Assembly (NCBI GenBank): GCA_012064385.1
Contig: QRDG01000233.1
Span: 237,961-301,960 of the forward strand
Direction of reading: 5' to 3'
Source of the DNA: Puccinellia tenuiflora
Taxonomy: Eukaryota; Streptophyta; Magnoliopsida; Poales; Poaceae
DNA length: 64,000 bases
Shown: positions 45,409 to 56,323 of the stretch, one piece after another
Numbering within the stretch: the stretch's first letter is position 1
Layout of the letters: the number at the start of each line of letters is the position of its first letter
Program-made: the position numbers and the translations under genes
The notes under the pieces: generated by a model
The model's input: the letters and a program-made list of their open reading frames with translations, nothing else
Database searches by the model: none
What the model was told of the DNA's origin: nothing

Positions 45409-47293
45409 TTAAATCTCCCTTTGAACCATTGGAGCCTTGCCGGTATTGCGCGAGGAAGAAGGCATGGAGGACACCTCCTCAAAGTCAAAATCAGCCCATG
45501 GGAATTGTTTTGCATGCCATCGGTCATAGCTCACAGTCTTCTCACTTTCGGAGGATTGTTGCTCCTCTTCGACAACCATTGGAGGAGGAGTCTTGTCCCT
45601 CTTGTTCTCCAACTCCTTGTACAACTTGTTTTGATTAGAGATAATCAACTTCATTTCCTTGTAGGCTTGATGGTTTTCCTTGTGGAGGCACACATTCATG
45701 CTAATCATCACTCTTTCAAACCACGAGAGCTTCTTCATCTTCTTTTCCACATTAGCCTTGCCCTTGCTAAGCCATGAGGGAGGGTCGGCATTCTTACTTC
45801 TCCTTGGAACAAGAGCAACATCTTCTTCTTCTTCATCACTTGAGGCAAAAGGGACACGAGAGGGAGCACTAGAGGAAGAAGGCTTTTCATGCTTAACTTG
45901 AAGGGTGCCGGCCTTGTGAATGGTAAAATGCTCTTGGTTGAGAGTTGGCACTTTGTCTAGAATAAGCTTCATCACATAGGGGGCATAAACCGGATTCTTC
46001 ATTTCATGGACGGCCCAATGCAACTCACACTTAATGAAATCCATCACATCAATTTCATACCCTTGGCAATTGACACCGGCTTTAAGTACCTCATGGGAAT
46101 GAATGAGAAGATTAACAAGCCCTCCACGAATGGCATCCACATTCCCGGCTTGAGGTGCAATGTTGCATCTAAACATGCGGAGGAGAATGTTGAAGGTGGG
46201 AAGGAGACCCTTGTTTGAACCAACTGCATCCTTGTTGAGATAACCCTTCTCATAGTGAACCCCTTCCGTATGCATAATTCTTCCTTGACCATCTTCTCCC
46301 TTGTTGAACACATACCCAAGAAACTCTCCAAACCTTGTCATGGAGGACTCACACTTGATGGGCCCGGTCATCCAAGTCAAAATAACATCTTCATCTTCCC
46401 CAAACTGAACCGTTGCAAAGAATTGATGCACCAACTTGATATCATAATTTTGTTTGAGAGAGATGAGGTGCTCCAACGCAAGCTTGCGGGCAATCCATAC
46501 AGCCTCTTGAAAGTATGGTTTGGTGCTCAAAGGAGAGAGATTGAGCACCTTTTGCATACACACAATGTTGGGGCCCGACAGCGTTGCATAAATATCCCGC
46601 ATCACTAGCTCTTGCTCCCTTCTCCAAAAGTGAGGATTGGGGGAATTTTGTGGCATGTCAAAGAAGGGTTGCATCCTCATGGATCGAAACTCAGATTTAC
46701 CCATTCCAATGACGGTAGTCAAATTTTCATATCTTGCCTTATTTGCCCTCTCTTTTTCAAGGAATGCCTCTTCAGCCTTTTTCTGTGCAGCCTCTCTAGC
46801 AACAGCTCCTCTGTCACGCTGAACCCAGCCACCAACCTTGATCTGGTCCAAAGTGGCCCGCGTACCCCTCTTATCTTTCTGAGTCACTTTATTGGGGTTG
46901 TGACTAAGTTTCTTGACACGCGAAGTTCCTGTGAATAAACAGAGAGGGGGTAGCAAGGGGATGAGCATCCATGTCCAGGAGGGCCAAATAGATAACAATT
47001 GGAGAGCACAAAGGCACCAATGGGTGATCTACACCGGAGTTTCCAGTCTCAGGGGTCGGATAGTCCGGCCACACCGGAGTCTCCGGCCCTGACAGGCCGG
47101 AGTCTCCGGCCCTGAGGCTGGAAACCTAAGGTTAGGTCACAAATTGTTTCCATTTGCTCTAAAATTGTCATCCCTAGAAGAAAAGAACCAGCAAAAGGAT
47201 TCTACACCATAGGGAGCATCAAACACACACTCAATCCATGGACTAGGAAGAAACCTAGAGAGGGAGAGAGGGAGATGTACCGTTGCTCGACAT
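45409..47293 (-). CDS. Env-like extra ORF of the Sirevirus, putative two-exon structure
   Basis: The open frame 46998-45409 is fully intact although gag-pol is broken. A better start is an ATG at 47293-47291, in a 13-nt exon (47293-47281) followed by a GT donor. A pyrimidine-containing tract ending in CAG sits just before 46928. Removing the 352-bp intron keeps the frame and gives about 510 residues. The body has a charged coiled-coil segment (QKKAEEAFLEKERANKARYENL region near 46800-46720), a globular centre and a Ser/Glu-rich C-terminus. Unspliced translation would start with a hydrophobic stretch (MLIPLLPPLCLF) made of intron sequence. Position after RNase H matches the env-like ORF of Sireviruses; function is unknown. 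No clear signal peptide or transmembrane helix remains after splicing. Confidence 0.7.
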
Positions 47294-47499
47294 GGTGGAG
47301 ACCAATGGTGGGGAGAAGGTTCCCCAGCGTTGGGGAAGAAGAGGGAGCTGGCTGGTCAGCGGATTCCAGCGGCGGGGAGCGGCCGGACGGCGTCTCCAGG
47401 CGGTGGGCGGCGGCTGGGGAGGAGTTGGGGTCGGGGGTGAATGAGGAGTTGTGAAACAACTCCTCACCCCGATCCCCTTTTGGATCCCAGCGACACAGC

Positions 47500-47630
47500 C
47501 GAGACCGGAGTCTCCGGCCTAAGCACACCGGAGTCTCCGGGGTTCCGGAGTCTCCGTGGCTTAGGGCGGAGACTTAGGTCAGACCGGAGTCTCCGGTGCA
47601 AGACACCGGAGTCTCCGGCCCCCACTGCTC
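47500..47630 (-). repeat. Palindrome cluster upstream of the env-like ORF
   Basis: About six copies of an accggagtctccgg-type palindrome between 47505 and 47625, with more inside the putative intron (47035-47112). It is the same motif class as in the LTR U3. Confidence 0.8.
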
Positions 47631-48102
47631 AGAAATGCTATTTATGGTGGTGGACATGTATGTGGCAAGAGGAGCATGTTTTGGGGGAAAAAGGGGCTTA
47701 GGATAGATTTCACAAACTGGAATGGTACTTCACACTCAACTTGCAAAACCCAAATGCAATAAATGCCAAGATTGAGTGAGTTTCCCATAAGAACAAAGGA
47801 TTTGCAAATAAAAGCCAATAAAACATCAAAAGAACCAACTCTTCATAAGGAAGAGGTTGGTGGCCTAGGCCACCATGTACGAGTTTATGGCATGACACCG
47901 CGAAGATGTATCTTGGGTTCATAACCACCACTCGTCATTTAAGCTCACAATTCATGAGTTTGAAAATAGAGACAAACGAATATTTACTATAGGCATATTG
48001 GGGGGAGGGAGAGCCCAATTTATTAGGACAACACTCCCCCTAAATTCATGCCCACTCCTAAACCAAATATTGAGTCAACCTATAGATGTGTGTGCAAGAT
48101 GG
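47631..48102 (-). other. Spacer between pol and env-like ORF
   Basis: No coding frame recognised. A GGGGGAGGG tract at 48001-48009 is followed by caacactccccctaa, possibly a secondary polypurine-like site. Confidence 0.4.
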
Positions 48103-51100
48103 TCAAGCCAAGCTCCTCGAATCCACGATATTTAGCTCATTTCTCAAATAAGTGAATCTTGCTTCATCAAGTGGCTTCGTGAAAATATCGGCAAGTTGGT
48201 CTTTGGTTGGCACATATGCTAGCTCAATATCTCCACGGGCAACATGATCCCGAATGAAGTGATGACGAATCTCAATTTGCTTGGTTCTTGAGTGTTGCAC
48301 CGGGTTGTAGGCAATCTTGATAGTACTCTCATTGTCACACAAAAGAGGCACTTTGTCACAATTGACACCGTATTCCTTTAAAGTTTGCCTCATCCATAAC
48401 AATTGAGTGCATGCACTAGCGGCGGCCACATACTCGGTTTCGGCGGTGGAGAGAGAGATACAATTTTGCTTCGTAGAAGACCAACTTACCAAGGACCTAC
48501 CAATGAATTGGCATGCCCCGGAAGTTGATTTCCTATCATCTTGATCACCGGCCCAATCCGAATCCGTGAAACCCCGAAGAGTGAAAGATGAATCCATTGG
48601 ATACCACAAACCAAACCTTATGGTATGAATCAAATATCGTAGGATTCTTTTGACCGCCAACATGTGGCTATCTTTAGGACCCGCTTGATACCTTGCACAC
48701 ACACCTACACTCAACACAATATCGGGTCTAGATGCACAAAGGTAAAGCAACGAACCAATCATGGAGCGGTAGAGCTTTTGATCCACATCTATACCCTTTG
48801 GGTTAAGTTGTAGATGACATTTGGTATCCATAGGAGTCTTCTTCTCCTTAGGATCCACCATATTGAACCTCTTGAGCATGTCTTGTATATACTTTGCTTG
48901 GCTAATGAAAGTCCCTCCTCTTAATTGCTTGATCTCAAATCCAAGGAAGAACTGCAACTCACCCATCATAGACATCTCAAACCTATCGGTCATAAGCTTT
49001 TCAAATTCATAATTAAAAGCTTTGTTAGACGAGCCAAATATGATATCATCAACATATAGTTGGCATACGAAAAGTTCCCCTTTAACCCTTTTAGTAAAAA
49101 AGAGTGGGATCAATTTGCCCAACTTCAAATCCACGGTCTAACAACAACTCTCTAAGGTGCTCATACCACGCACGTGGTGCTTGCTTAAGTCCATAGAGCG
49201 CCTTATCAAGCTTGTAGACATGGTTAGGGAAGTTGGGGTCCTCGAACCCTGGGGGTTGCTTAACAAATACCAACTCCTTTTAAAGGACCATTGAGAAAGG
49301 CACTTTTAACATCCATTTGTTGCAATTTAAAGTTATAACGGGATGCATAAGCAAGAAGGATACGGATGGACTCAAGGCGAGCCACGGGAGCATAGGTCTC
49401 TCCAAAATCAATGCCTTCAACTTGAGAGTACCCTTGAGCCACCAATCTAGCCTTGTTCCTCACAACCATGCCATGTTCATCTTGCATGTTCTTGAAAATC
49501 CATTTTGTGCCTATAACATTGCGGCACTCCTTTGGCTTCTCAACTAACTTCCAAACTTTATTGCGCTCGAAATTGTTAAGCTCTTCATGCATGGCTTGCA
49601 ACCAATCCGGATCTTCAAGAGCTTCAGACACTTTCTTCGGTTCCACCATGGCAATATGAGTTTGATGATCACTAAAGTTTGCCAATTGCCTCTGGGTGGA
49701 CACTTTGCTTCTCACATCATCAATAACCTTCTCAAGAGTATGTTCATGAAGTTCCATGGTTCTTGCAACTCTAGCTCGACGAGGGGCTTCGATATCCTCA
49801 TTGCATCTTGGAGGTATCACTTGATCATCTTAATCATTTGAGTCCCCGTGTTGACCGGTGAGCTGACCTTGATCCTCAGAAAGCATATCATCATTATTGA
49901 AAGAGGGGGAAGGACCAAGATCATGAGCAGAAACCCCTTCAGCTTCAAGTACACCGGAGACTCCGGCATGTGGCGCCGGAATCTCCAGCCTGCCGGATTC
50001 TCCGGTCAATATGGTCGGAGTCTCCGGCCTGGCGACAAGAGGCAGAACTGACAGATGAGGGTCTTGAGCTTGTCCTTGATCAGGTGCATCATTGGCTCCA
50101 GCAGTAGTTGCTTGTAAATCTGATGAAGATGAAGGCTCCACTTAAGTAGAGCATCGTCCTTCTTGATCCACCACAAGGGGTTCCTCAACGGGGCGGAAAA
50201 ATCCCACACCCATTCTTCTTATGGCTTCTTGAGGAATTTCATCATCAACATCGGAAACATGAAATTGCGCCACTTGGGAGCCGTCATTTTCCTTGAACAC
50301 CACAGTACAAGATTCCATGATACGCCATGAGGCTTTATCATAGATTCTATAAGTGTGAGATTCGGCACCGTAACCAACAAAAATACCCTCCAAAGATTTG
50401 GATTCGAATTTAGTTAAACGACAACCTTTGATCAAATAGAAACACTTACAACCGAAGACATGGAAGTAGGAGATGTTAAGCTTGTTGCCGGTGAGGATCT
50501 CATAGGGGGTCTTGTTCAACCCTTTGCGGAAGTAGAGCCGGTTGGATGAGTGACATGCCGTGGATATAGCCTCCGCCCAAAAGCTCAACGGAGTCTTAAA
50601 GTCCGCTAACATGGACCTTGCTATGTCCATAAGAGTCCGGTTCTTCCTCTCGGCTACACCATTTTGCTGAGGGGTATACGTTGCGAAATATTGATGGAGA
50701 ATACCCTCTTCACTAAGAAACTCATTGAGGGTGTAGTTCTTGAACTCGGAGCCATTATCACTTCTAATTGCCAATATGGGGGCATTGTGTTGACGTTGCA
50801 TTTCAATGGAGAAGTCGATGAAGGTTTGTTGGTTCTCACTCTTCGACTTGAAGAAATAAACCCAAGTGAATCTTGAATAGTCATCAACAATCACCAAGCA
50901 ATACTTCTTCCCACCTAGACTTGCTTCGGGAACGGCACCAAAAAGATCCACATGGAGGAGCTCCAAGATCCTCTTGGATGAAATAATAGTCTTGGAAGGA
51001 TGGGGAGAATCATGCATCTTGCCTTCAACACAAGCCCTACAAATACGATCTTTGGCAAAAGAGATATCTTCTTTAGTCCGAGAATGTGTCCACCCTTGTG

Positions 51101-51540
51101 GAGACTTTGCAAAGTTCTCATGTTGACATGGGCTAGGCGGCAATGCCACAACCAACCCTTGTCGGCCTTTCCGAATAGGCACATTGAATTTGAAGTGGTT
51201 TTCCCCGAAAAGTCAACCACGAACAAATCATCCTCGACGTACCCAACGAAAGCGACCTTTAGAGTCTTGCTCCACAAGAGTACCACAACATCAATATCAA
51301 AGAAGACGGCGAAACCCATCTTATTAAGTGCACGAACGGAAAGTAAATAAAACCAAGGTCTTTGACAAGCATGACATTCGCTAGGGTGATATCCTTAGCG
51401 ACTACCACCTTGCCAAAGCCCAATACCTCGGATTTTGATCGATCTCCATAAGTGACGGTTGCTTCATTTAGATTTGGTCTCAACTCCGTCATTAATTCCT
51501 TGCTTCCAGTCATATGTTTTGTGCATCCACTATCAAGCAC
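48103..51540 (-). pseudogene. Sirevirus pol: protease, integrase, reverse transcriptase, RNase H
   Basis: Reading on the minus strand: the protease active site DSGCTKHMTG (near 51534); an integrase zinc-binding HCRLAH and CRAC (near 51145-51040); and the integrase core with HVDLFG (near 50955), SDNGSEF (50765) and the Glu in NGVAERKNR (near 50660). RT follows with WIFKNMQDEHGMVVRNKARL (near 49490), KSAFLNGPL and the YVDDIIFGS box (near 49050). RNase H shows FTDSDWAGD (48560), AETEYVAA (48440) and CDNEST (48335). Two in-frame stops (about 50142 and 49830) and frameshifts near 51240, 49265 and 49130 break the polyprotein. All catalytic residues seen are intact, so the element died recently or is rescued in trans. 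Confidence 0.92.
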
Positions 51541-51577
51541 CCATTTTGACCCACCGGAAGCATAGTCCTACAAGAAA

Positions 51578-54031
51578 TCATTGCTTTGATTTAGGTCCCC
51601 ATTTCTCAATGGGTCCTCTTTTATTAGCAACGAGGCTCTTAGGAACCCAAATAGAACGAGCAATAGGCACATTTCTAGGACCAACAAACTTAGCATAGAC
51701 ATCCCCATAATAATCAACAAATATAATGTAGTGGGGGTTAGTCTTTCCCGCAAAGTCATCACTAGTGGTTTTGCCCCTTGTGGCACTCCCACTAGCAATG
51801 TTGACCTTCTTAGCTTGGGGGATCTTCTTTGCATGAGGGGCTCTAGCATCCTTCATGAAGCTTTCTTTCTCCTTTTCCTCCTCAACAAACCCAAGACCAA
51901 CTCTCCCCTTTTGTGAAGTAACAAATGGTTTCTTACCTAGGGAGATGGCCTTAGCAAGATTGATCTTTAACCTAGCATTTTCCTCAATGATAATTGCATG
52001 ATCACAAGTAATGGACGTGGAAGAGCTAGACACATCATTTTTAGGCGGTTGAGCTTGAAGTTGTTCATACGACTTAGTGAGGGTAGAGTGTTCACTCTCC
52101 AATGCCTTGTGAGCCTTGGAAAGCTTCTCTAGCTCCTCGGTTAGTCTAGAATGACCAACACCAAGCTCGACCTTTTCTTTCTTACATGCTTTCTATTTAG
52201 CAATTGTATGGTCACGTTCTTTAATGAGTTTAGCAACAATTACATCATTTGATTCTTCTATAGATTCTAGTTGTTGCTTTAGAGAAACTCTAAGCTCATG
52301 CTCTTCTTCAAGATTGTCTTTCAAGGATGCAATTTCCATAGCATCCTCTCTTTCAATCTTACCCTTGATCTCAAGCATTTCTTTAGCTTCACCATATTGA
52401 TTCATAAGAGCCTCAACATGCTTCTTTGTTTCACCTTGCATGTTAGTGATAAAATGGTCGAAAGCAACTATTTCCTCTTTGATTTTAAGACTTGTAGCAC
52501 CATCCAAATTACTCATTGCCTTAGGAGATGAGGGAGATGATACCTCGGTGGACTTGGCCATGAAGCATCTTGCGGAGGAGTTGGAGACATTCTCATTGGG
52601 GGATTCAAATAGGGAAGGAGATGATGAAGAAGCAATAGCAATGGCGGCAACTTCATTTGTGGGCTCTTCTTCTTCTTCCCCGGATGAGTACTCTTCTTGA
52701 GCAAGCAATAAAATTCTCGGAGGCTTCTTGTTGATGGCATTCTTCTTGAAGAAAGGTTTCTTATGGGTGTCCTTTGACTTGTCCTTCCTAACAAGCTTTC
52801 CTCCATGAAGTTCTCAATTCTCAAACGGACACTCGGCCATAAAGTGATATTTGTCTTGGCAATTGTAGCAAGAACGAACTCTTTGGCCACCCTCCTTCCT
52901 TCCACTTGCCTTGTTGACAAAATCCCTTGCCTTGGACGGACTCTTCCAAAAGACTTTAGATGTGAGAGCCGTATAGTCCTTGAGATTATCTTGAAGCTCT
53001 TTGGGATCCCAATGTGACACATCTTATTGAGCCTCATCATCATCGTCTTGCTCCACAACCTTGGCCTTCAACGCAAGTGAAGATCCTCTATGCATTCCAA
53101 TGGCTCGGGCTCGAGTATCTTCGGCGTTCTTGGCGGCCACCTTGTATGCCGCCATCTCTTGCATGACTTCATTAGATGACATGAGGTGATAGTTGTGTCT
53201 TCCTTGGAGACTCTTCAAGTTGGTGGATTCGAACGACCAAAGGGCACTCACATACTTCCTCTTGATCCAAGCATCATCCACATAGGTTGCACCAAGGGCT
53301 CGAAATTGAGTGGCAAGGGTCTTGAGTCTTCGATATATTTCTTCATGATCTTCACCATCTATCATGAAAAAGCCCTCGGCTTGGTTACTCAAGGCTTCAA
53401 ATCTATTCCTTTGCATGCTTTCATTACCGGCAAACTCTTGAGTGAGAATATCCCAAGCTTCTTTGGCGGTGGTGGCAAGCTCGATGTGAGACATGTGCTT
53501 TTCTCCCACAGCGGTATGAATTATGTTGAGAGCCAAGTCATTGAGTTGACCATCCACAACTTCTCTTCTTGTCATGTTGTTTGGGTCGACGGCCTTGAAG
53601 CCAACTTCGATGATTCTCCATAGCTCGCTCGAAGCGCTCTTGATATGAGATCTCATAAGAAATTGCCAGTTAGAAAAACAAGATGGATTAAATTTAGGTG
53701 GATCACCCCTATTGTTTATATGAGGATGCGGGATAGGTGGGTTGACGGAGTACTTAAATGGAACACCATGGTACTCCTCCTTCTCATTATCAATTTTAGG
53801 AGGGGATTCATTAGTGAGTTGTTCGCCCTCCCCACTATGCGCGACAGAAGCATTAGCCTCTAGGGATGGTGCGACGGGTGGCTTATCGACATTCAAGAGT
53901 TGCCGCATCATAGCACGCAACTCCTCCATTTGAGTGTTCATGGATGATATCAAGGTTGTTTCCAAATTTTTGAGATCATCCATGGACACCGGAGAAGTGC
54001 CACCACCCGAAACACCATCACCGTCACCCAT
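51578..54031 (-). pseudogene. Sirevirus gag with zinc knuckle and coiled coil
   Basis: The ATG at 54031 lies 33 bp after the primer site. Residues 1-335 hold the capsid-type domain (NWQFLMRSHIKSASSELW near 53665). A stop near 53021 precedes a CCHC knuckle CYNCQDKYHFMAEC (near 52875). Next comes an acidic segment (SSGEEEEEP), then a coiled coil (52450-52200), then a basic C-terminal part. Further in-frame stops lie near 52812, 52193 and 51578, mostly without loss of frame. It would build the particle; the knuckle binds genomic RNA. Confidence 0.87.
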
Positions 54032-54063
54032 ACTCTTTTAGGTGGTGAAGCCTAACTTAAGAG

Positions 54064-54080
54064 CCAAGGCTCTGATACCA
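54064..54080 (-). promoter_or_regulatory. Primer-binding site (initiator tRNA-Met)
   Basis: On the minus strand TGGTATCAGAGCCTTGG, two bases from the LTR end. Confidence 0.93.
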
Positions 54081-54098
54081 ATTGAAAGGATCGTATGG

Positions 54099-54129
54099 GC
54101 ACCTAGAGGGGGGGGGGGTGAATAGATGC
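54099..54129 (-). promoter_or_regulatory. C-rich-loop hairpin near the LTR 3' end
   Basis: On the minus strand the arms are GCATCTA (54129-54123) and TAGGTGC (54105-54099) around ttcac, a C-run and tc. The other LTR has GCACCTA with TAGGTGC (42219-42191). The one difference turns a C-G pair into a T-G wobble. Confidence 0.7.
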
Positions 54130-54854
54130 TACACCAATTTTTTAATTCCTTTTGATTTTAGGCTTAACACAAAGGTAAATTCTCTAGATATGCAACTATG
54201 GTGAATATACCTATATGAAGAGCAAACTAAAACAACTAGGCAATTAACGATACAAGTAAAGACAACTAAGGGAAAGAGATAACCGAAAGTAGAAGCACGC
54301 GGAGACAAGGATGTATTCCCGAGTTCCTCCTTGTTAAGGGAGTACGTCTCGTTGGAGGGGTGTGAGCTCGCCACAAGAGGCCTACTCAAGATGCCACAAA
54401 GGCCTCACCCTATTCTCCGATGAACCGCACCCAAGGGTTTGGTTCACCTTCCACTATTGGAATCCTTCGAGGCGGAATCCAGAGCCTTTACAATGTTTTT
54501 GGGGCACACACCCACAACTTAATTGGGGGCTCCCAAATCAACACATCTGTCACAATTACAACAAGTAGTAAGCACAAGAATTCTAGGGTAACACAATGCT
54601 AACCCTAGAAACGAAATCCTCAAGTGAATGAGGGGGAAATGAAGAACGGCTTGGTGAAGATGTAGATCCGGGTCTTCTCCTTCAATCCTCCAAAGATCAA
54701 CGAGTTTGGATGGAGGAATTGGGAGATCTATCGATTTTGAGCTCTGAGATATTAGGGTTCTTAAATGCTGGACGAGCTAGCTGTCCTGAGGTAGGTGGAG
54801 GGGTATTTAACTATTTATACCCCTCGGAGAAATTTGCCCGTTGGAGTCCACTAA

Positions 54855-55176
54855 GGCCGGATACTCCGGTCTGAGTGGGCCGGATACTCCGGCGTGGGCC
54901 GGAGACTCCGGTTTCCTTCTGGGGTCCCTCCGGACAGACACCAGAGCCGCACCACACATCGCTCGCTTGGGGAAGAGCCGGAGACTCCGGTCAGGGGACC
55001 GAAAACTCCGGCGTGGGCGGAGACTCCGCACCCGGGCGGAGACTTTGTCGAAGAAGCTCAACAGGCCGGAGACTCCGGGCACCCTCCGGTGGTACTCCGG
55101 AGGGACACCAGAGCCACACCACAACTTGGCGAAGGGCAGGAAAATCCAGGGGCCGGAGACTCCGGCCTGGGATTGA
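54855..55176 (-). repeat. Palindrome cluster in the LTR U3 (CCGGAGACTCCGG class)
   Basis: Around nine perfect or near-perfect copies of ccggagactccgg lie within about 320 bp, immediately upstream of the TATA box in transcription direction. The matching cluster in the other LTR is at 42930-43246. Confidence 0.85.
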
Positions 55177-55345
55177 CCTGCAGCAAATAAATTCTGCCAA
55201 TTCTTCCCTTTTTGGTGGTAGATGCTTAGGGTAATATTATGACAATTAACCTGCAGCACTTAGCATCACATTAGATGATCACTAGTGTTGTTAACTAACA
55301 CTCAAAACCAATGGGGTTTTGGAAGGTTTTGGAAATGCTCTTTCA

Positions 55346-55350
55346 GAGAT
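55346..55350. repeat. Target-site duplication gagat, right copy
   Basis: Abuts the LTR end at 55345 and matches 42170-42174. Confidence 0.92.
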
Positions 55351-56019
55351 GCGCCTAGATGGCTAGAGAATCTCAACTGCTCATGTCGAGTTTGAGAACC
55401 CGAAGTGACAGCAGAGGCGAGGACCTTGGAAGAAGACGATGCTTCATAGCTCGTTGTGTGAATACGGTTTTGAGCGCGTGGTGATGTCCACTTTCAAACC
55501 ATGCGTGTGGTGACTATGAGCCTGTGATTGGTAATTTGCAGCACAGTTCTCGACAAGTGGGGGCGGCAACACGGGATGACTTTGCTTTTTGTGGTGCTCT
55601 TCGAGTATCGAGTCTCGATTTTCGGAGTGAAAATTCTTGGTCTGACCTTCACTGGTTGTACCTGACAATGACGGATTTCTAACCGTTTCCTTGTTGAAGG
55701 CATTGTCGGAGATTAATCGGACTTTTTCCGGGTGAAAACCCATGATGACGACGACGTTTATGCACTGTTTCCTTTCTGGAGGCGTCGCTTACGGAGAACT
55801 CTTTTGGAGTCTGGGTGTTGCTAATGGTGGTGATTGTTTTCTGTTGATGTGAGTAGTTGATCATTTTGGCAGGGCGTTGTTTCCTTTTTTTTCTTCTTTT
55901 GTTCTGTTGGCTGTGTGCATTCTTGATGTCTCGACTTGTTCTTGACATTATGTTGTTACAGAGCCCGGGTGTAATCGGTATGCTCTTGATATTAATATAT
56001 TTCCTTTATTGAAAAAAAA
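55351..56019 (+). mobile_element. LINE 3' tail immediately upstream of the CWC27-like gene
   Basis: The stretch ends with cagagcccgggtgtaatcgg, a GATATTAATATATTTCC motif and an A-run at 56012-56019, the standard 3' end of Triticeae LINEs. The rest is LINE 3'UTR-like. Its left part is cut by the Sirevirus insertion. It ends about 300 bp before the start codon of the cyclophilin gene. Confidence 0.65.
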
Positions 56020-56323
56020 CATTTGGAGACCACACACACACAATGTGCCCTACGAGATGCTATCAAGGATAGAACACAATTACGTATCCGTATTAAGGAA
56101 ATGTAAACAGAAGTACGTTTTCCTCGCATGCAAACAGGTCCGACTCCCTTCCCCTGGAAACTGGAGATCTGGTGGAGCCGTGGAGGCGGTTCTCGAATCG
56201 AGCTCAAACAGGACCCGTACGAACCGGACCACCCGAACCACAACCACCGGCACAGGCCGACCTGCCGGAGCGCGAGAGTTGAGGCGGCGGCCGGCGACCG
56301 GCGACGAAGAGGAGGTCGGCAAG
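56020..56323 (+). promoter_or_regulatory. Proximal promoter and 5'UTR of the CWC27-like gene
   Basis: About 300 bp between the LINE A-tail and the ATG; its second half is GC-rich. No clear TATA box. An open frame upstream of the ATG is in phase, but the protein start is set by homology (see the gene). Confidence 0.5.

Larger units (their letters stand above)
42175..55345 (-). mobile_element. Full-length Maximus-like Sirevirus (Copia)
   Basis: 13.2 kb, minus strand. From its 5' end: LTR 55345-54083, primer site 54080-54064, gag 54031-51578, protease, integrase, RT and RNase H 51540-48103, an env-like ORF with a putative intron 47293-45409, a repeat-rich 3' region, polypurine tract 43430-43417 and LTR 43416-42175. 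Protease before integrase before RT is the Copia order, and the size, large gag and extra 3' ORF point to Sireviruses. Several stops and frameshifts break gag-pol, but catalytic motifs remain, so decay is modest. It has separated the LINE-tail sequence at 55351 from 42169. Confidence 0.92.
54083..55345 (-). repeat. 5' LTR of the Maximus-like element
   Basis: 1263 bp, collinear with 42175-43416. Its TATAAATA box on the minus strand is at 54819-54812, next to a small insertion absent from the other LTR. A palindrome cluster (55176-54855) lies upstream, and a C-rich hairpin (54129-54099) lies near its 3' end. Confidence 0.93.

Noticed and set aside
56009..56323. N-terminal extension of the CWC27-like protein from an upstream in-frame ATG
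   Set aside because: It begins in the LINE A-tail and has no similarity to the family. The conserved N-terminus starts at 56324.
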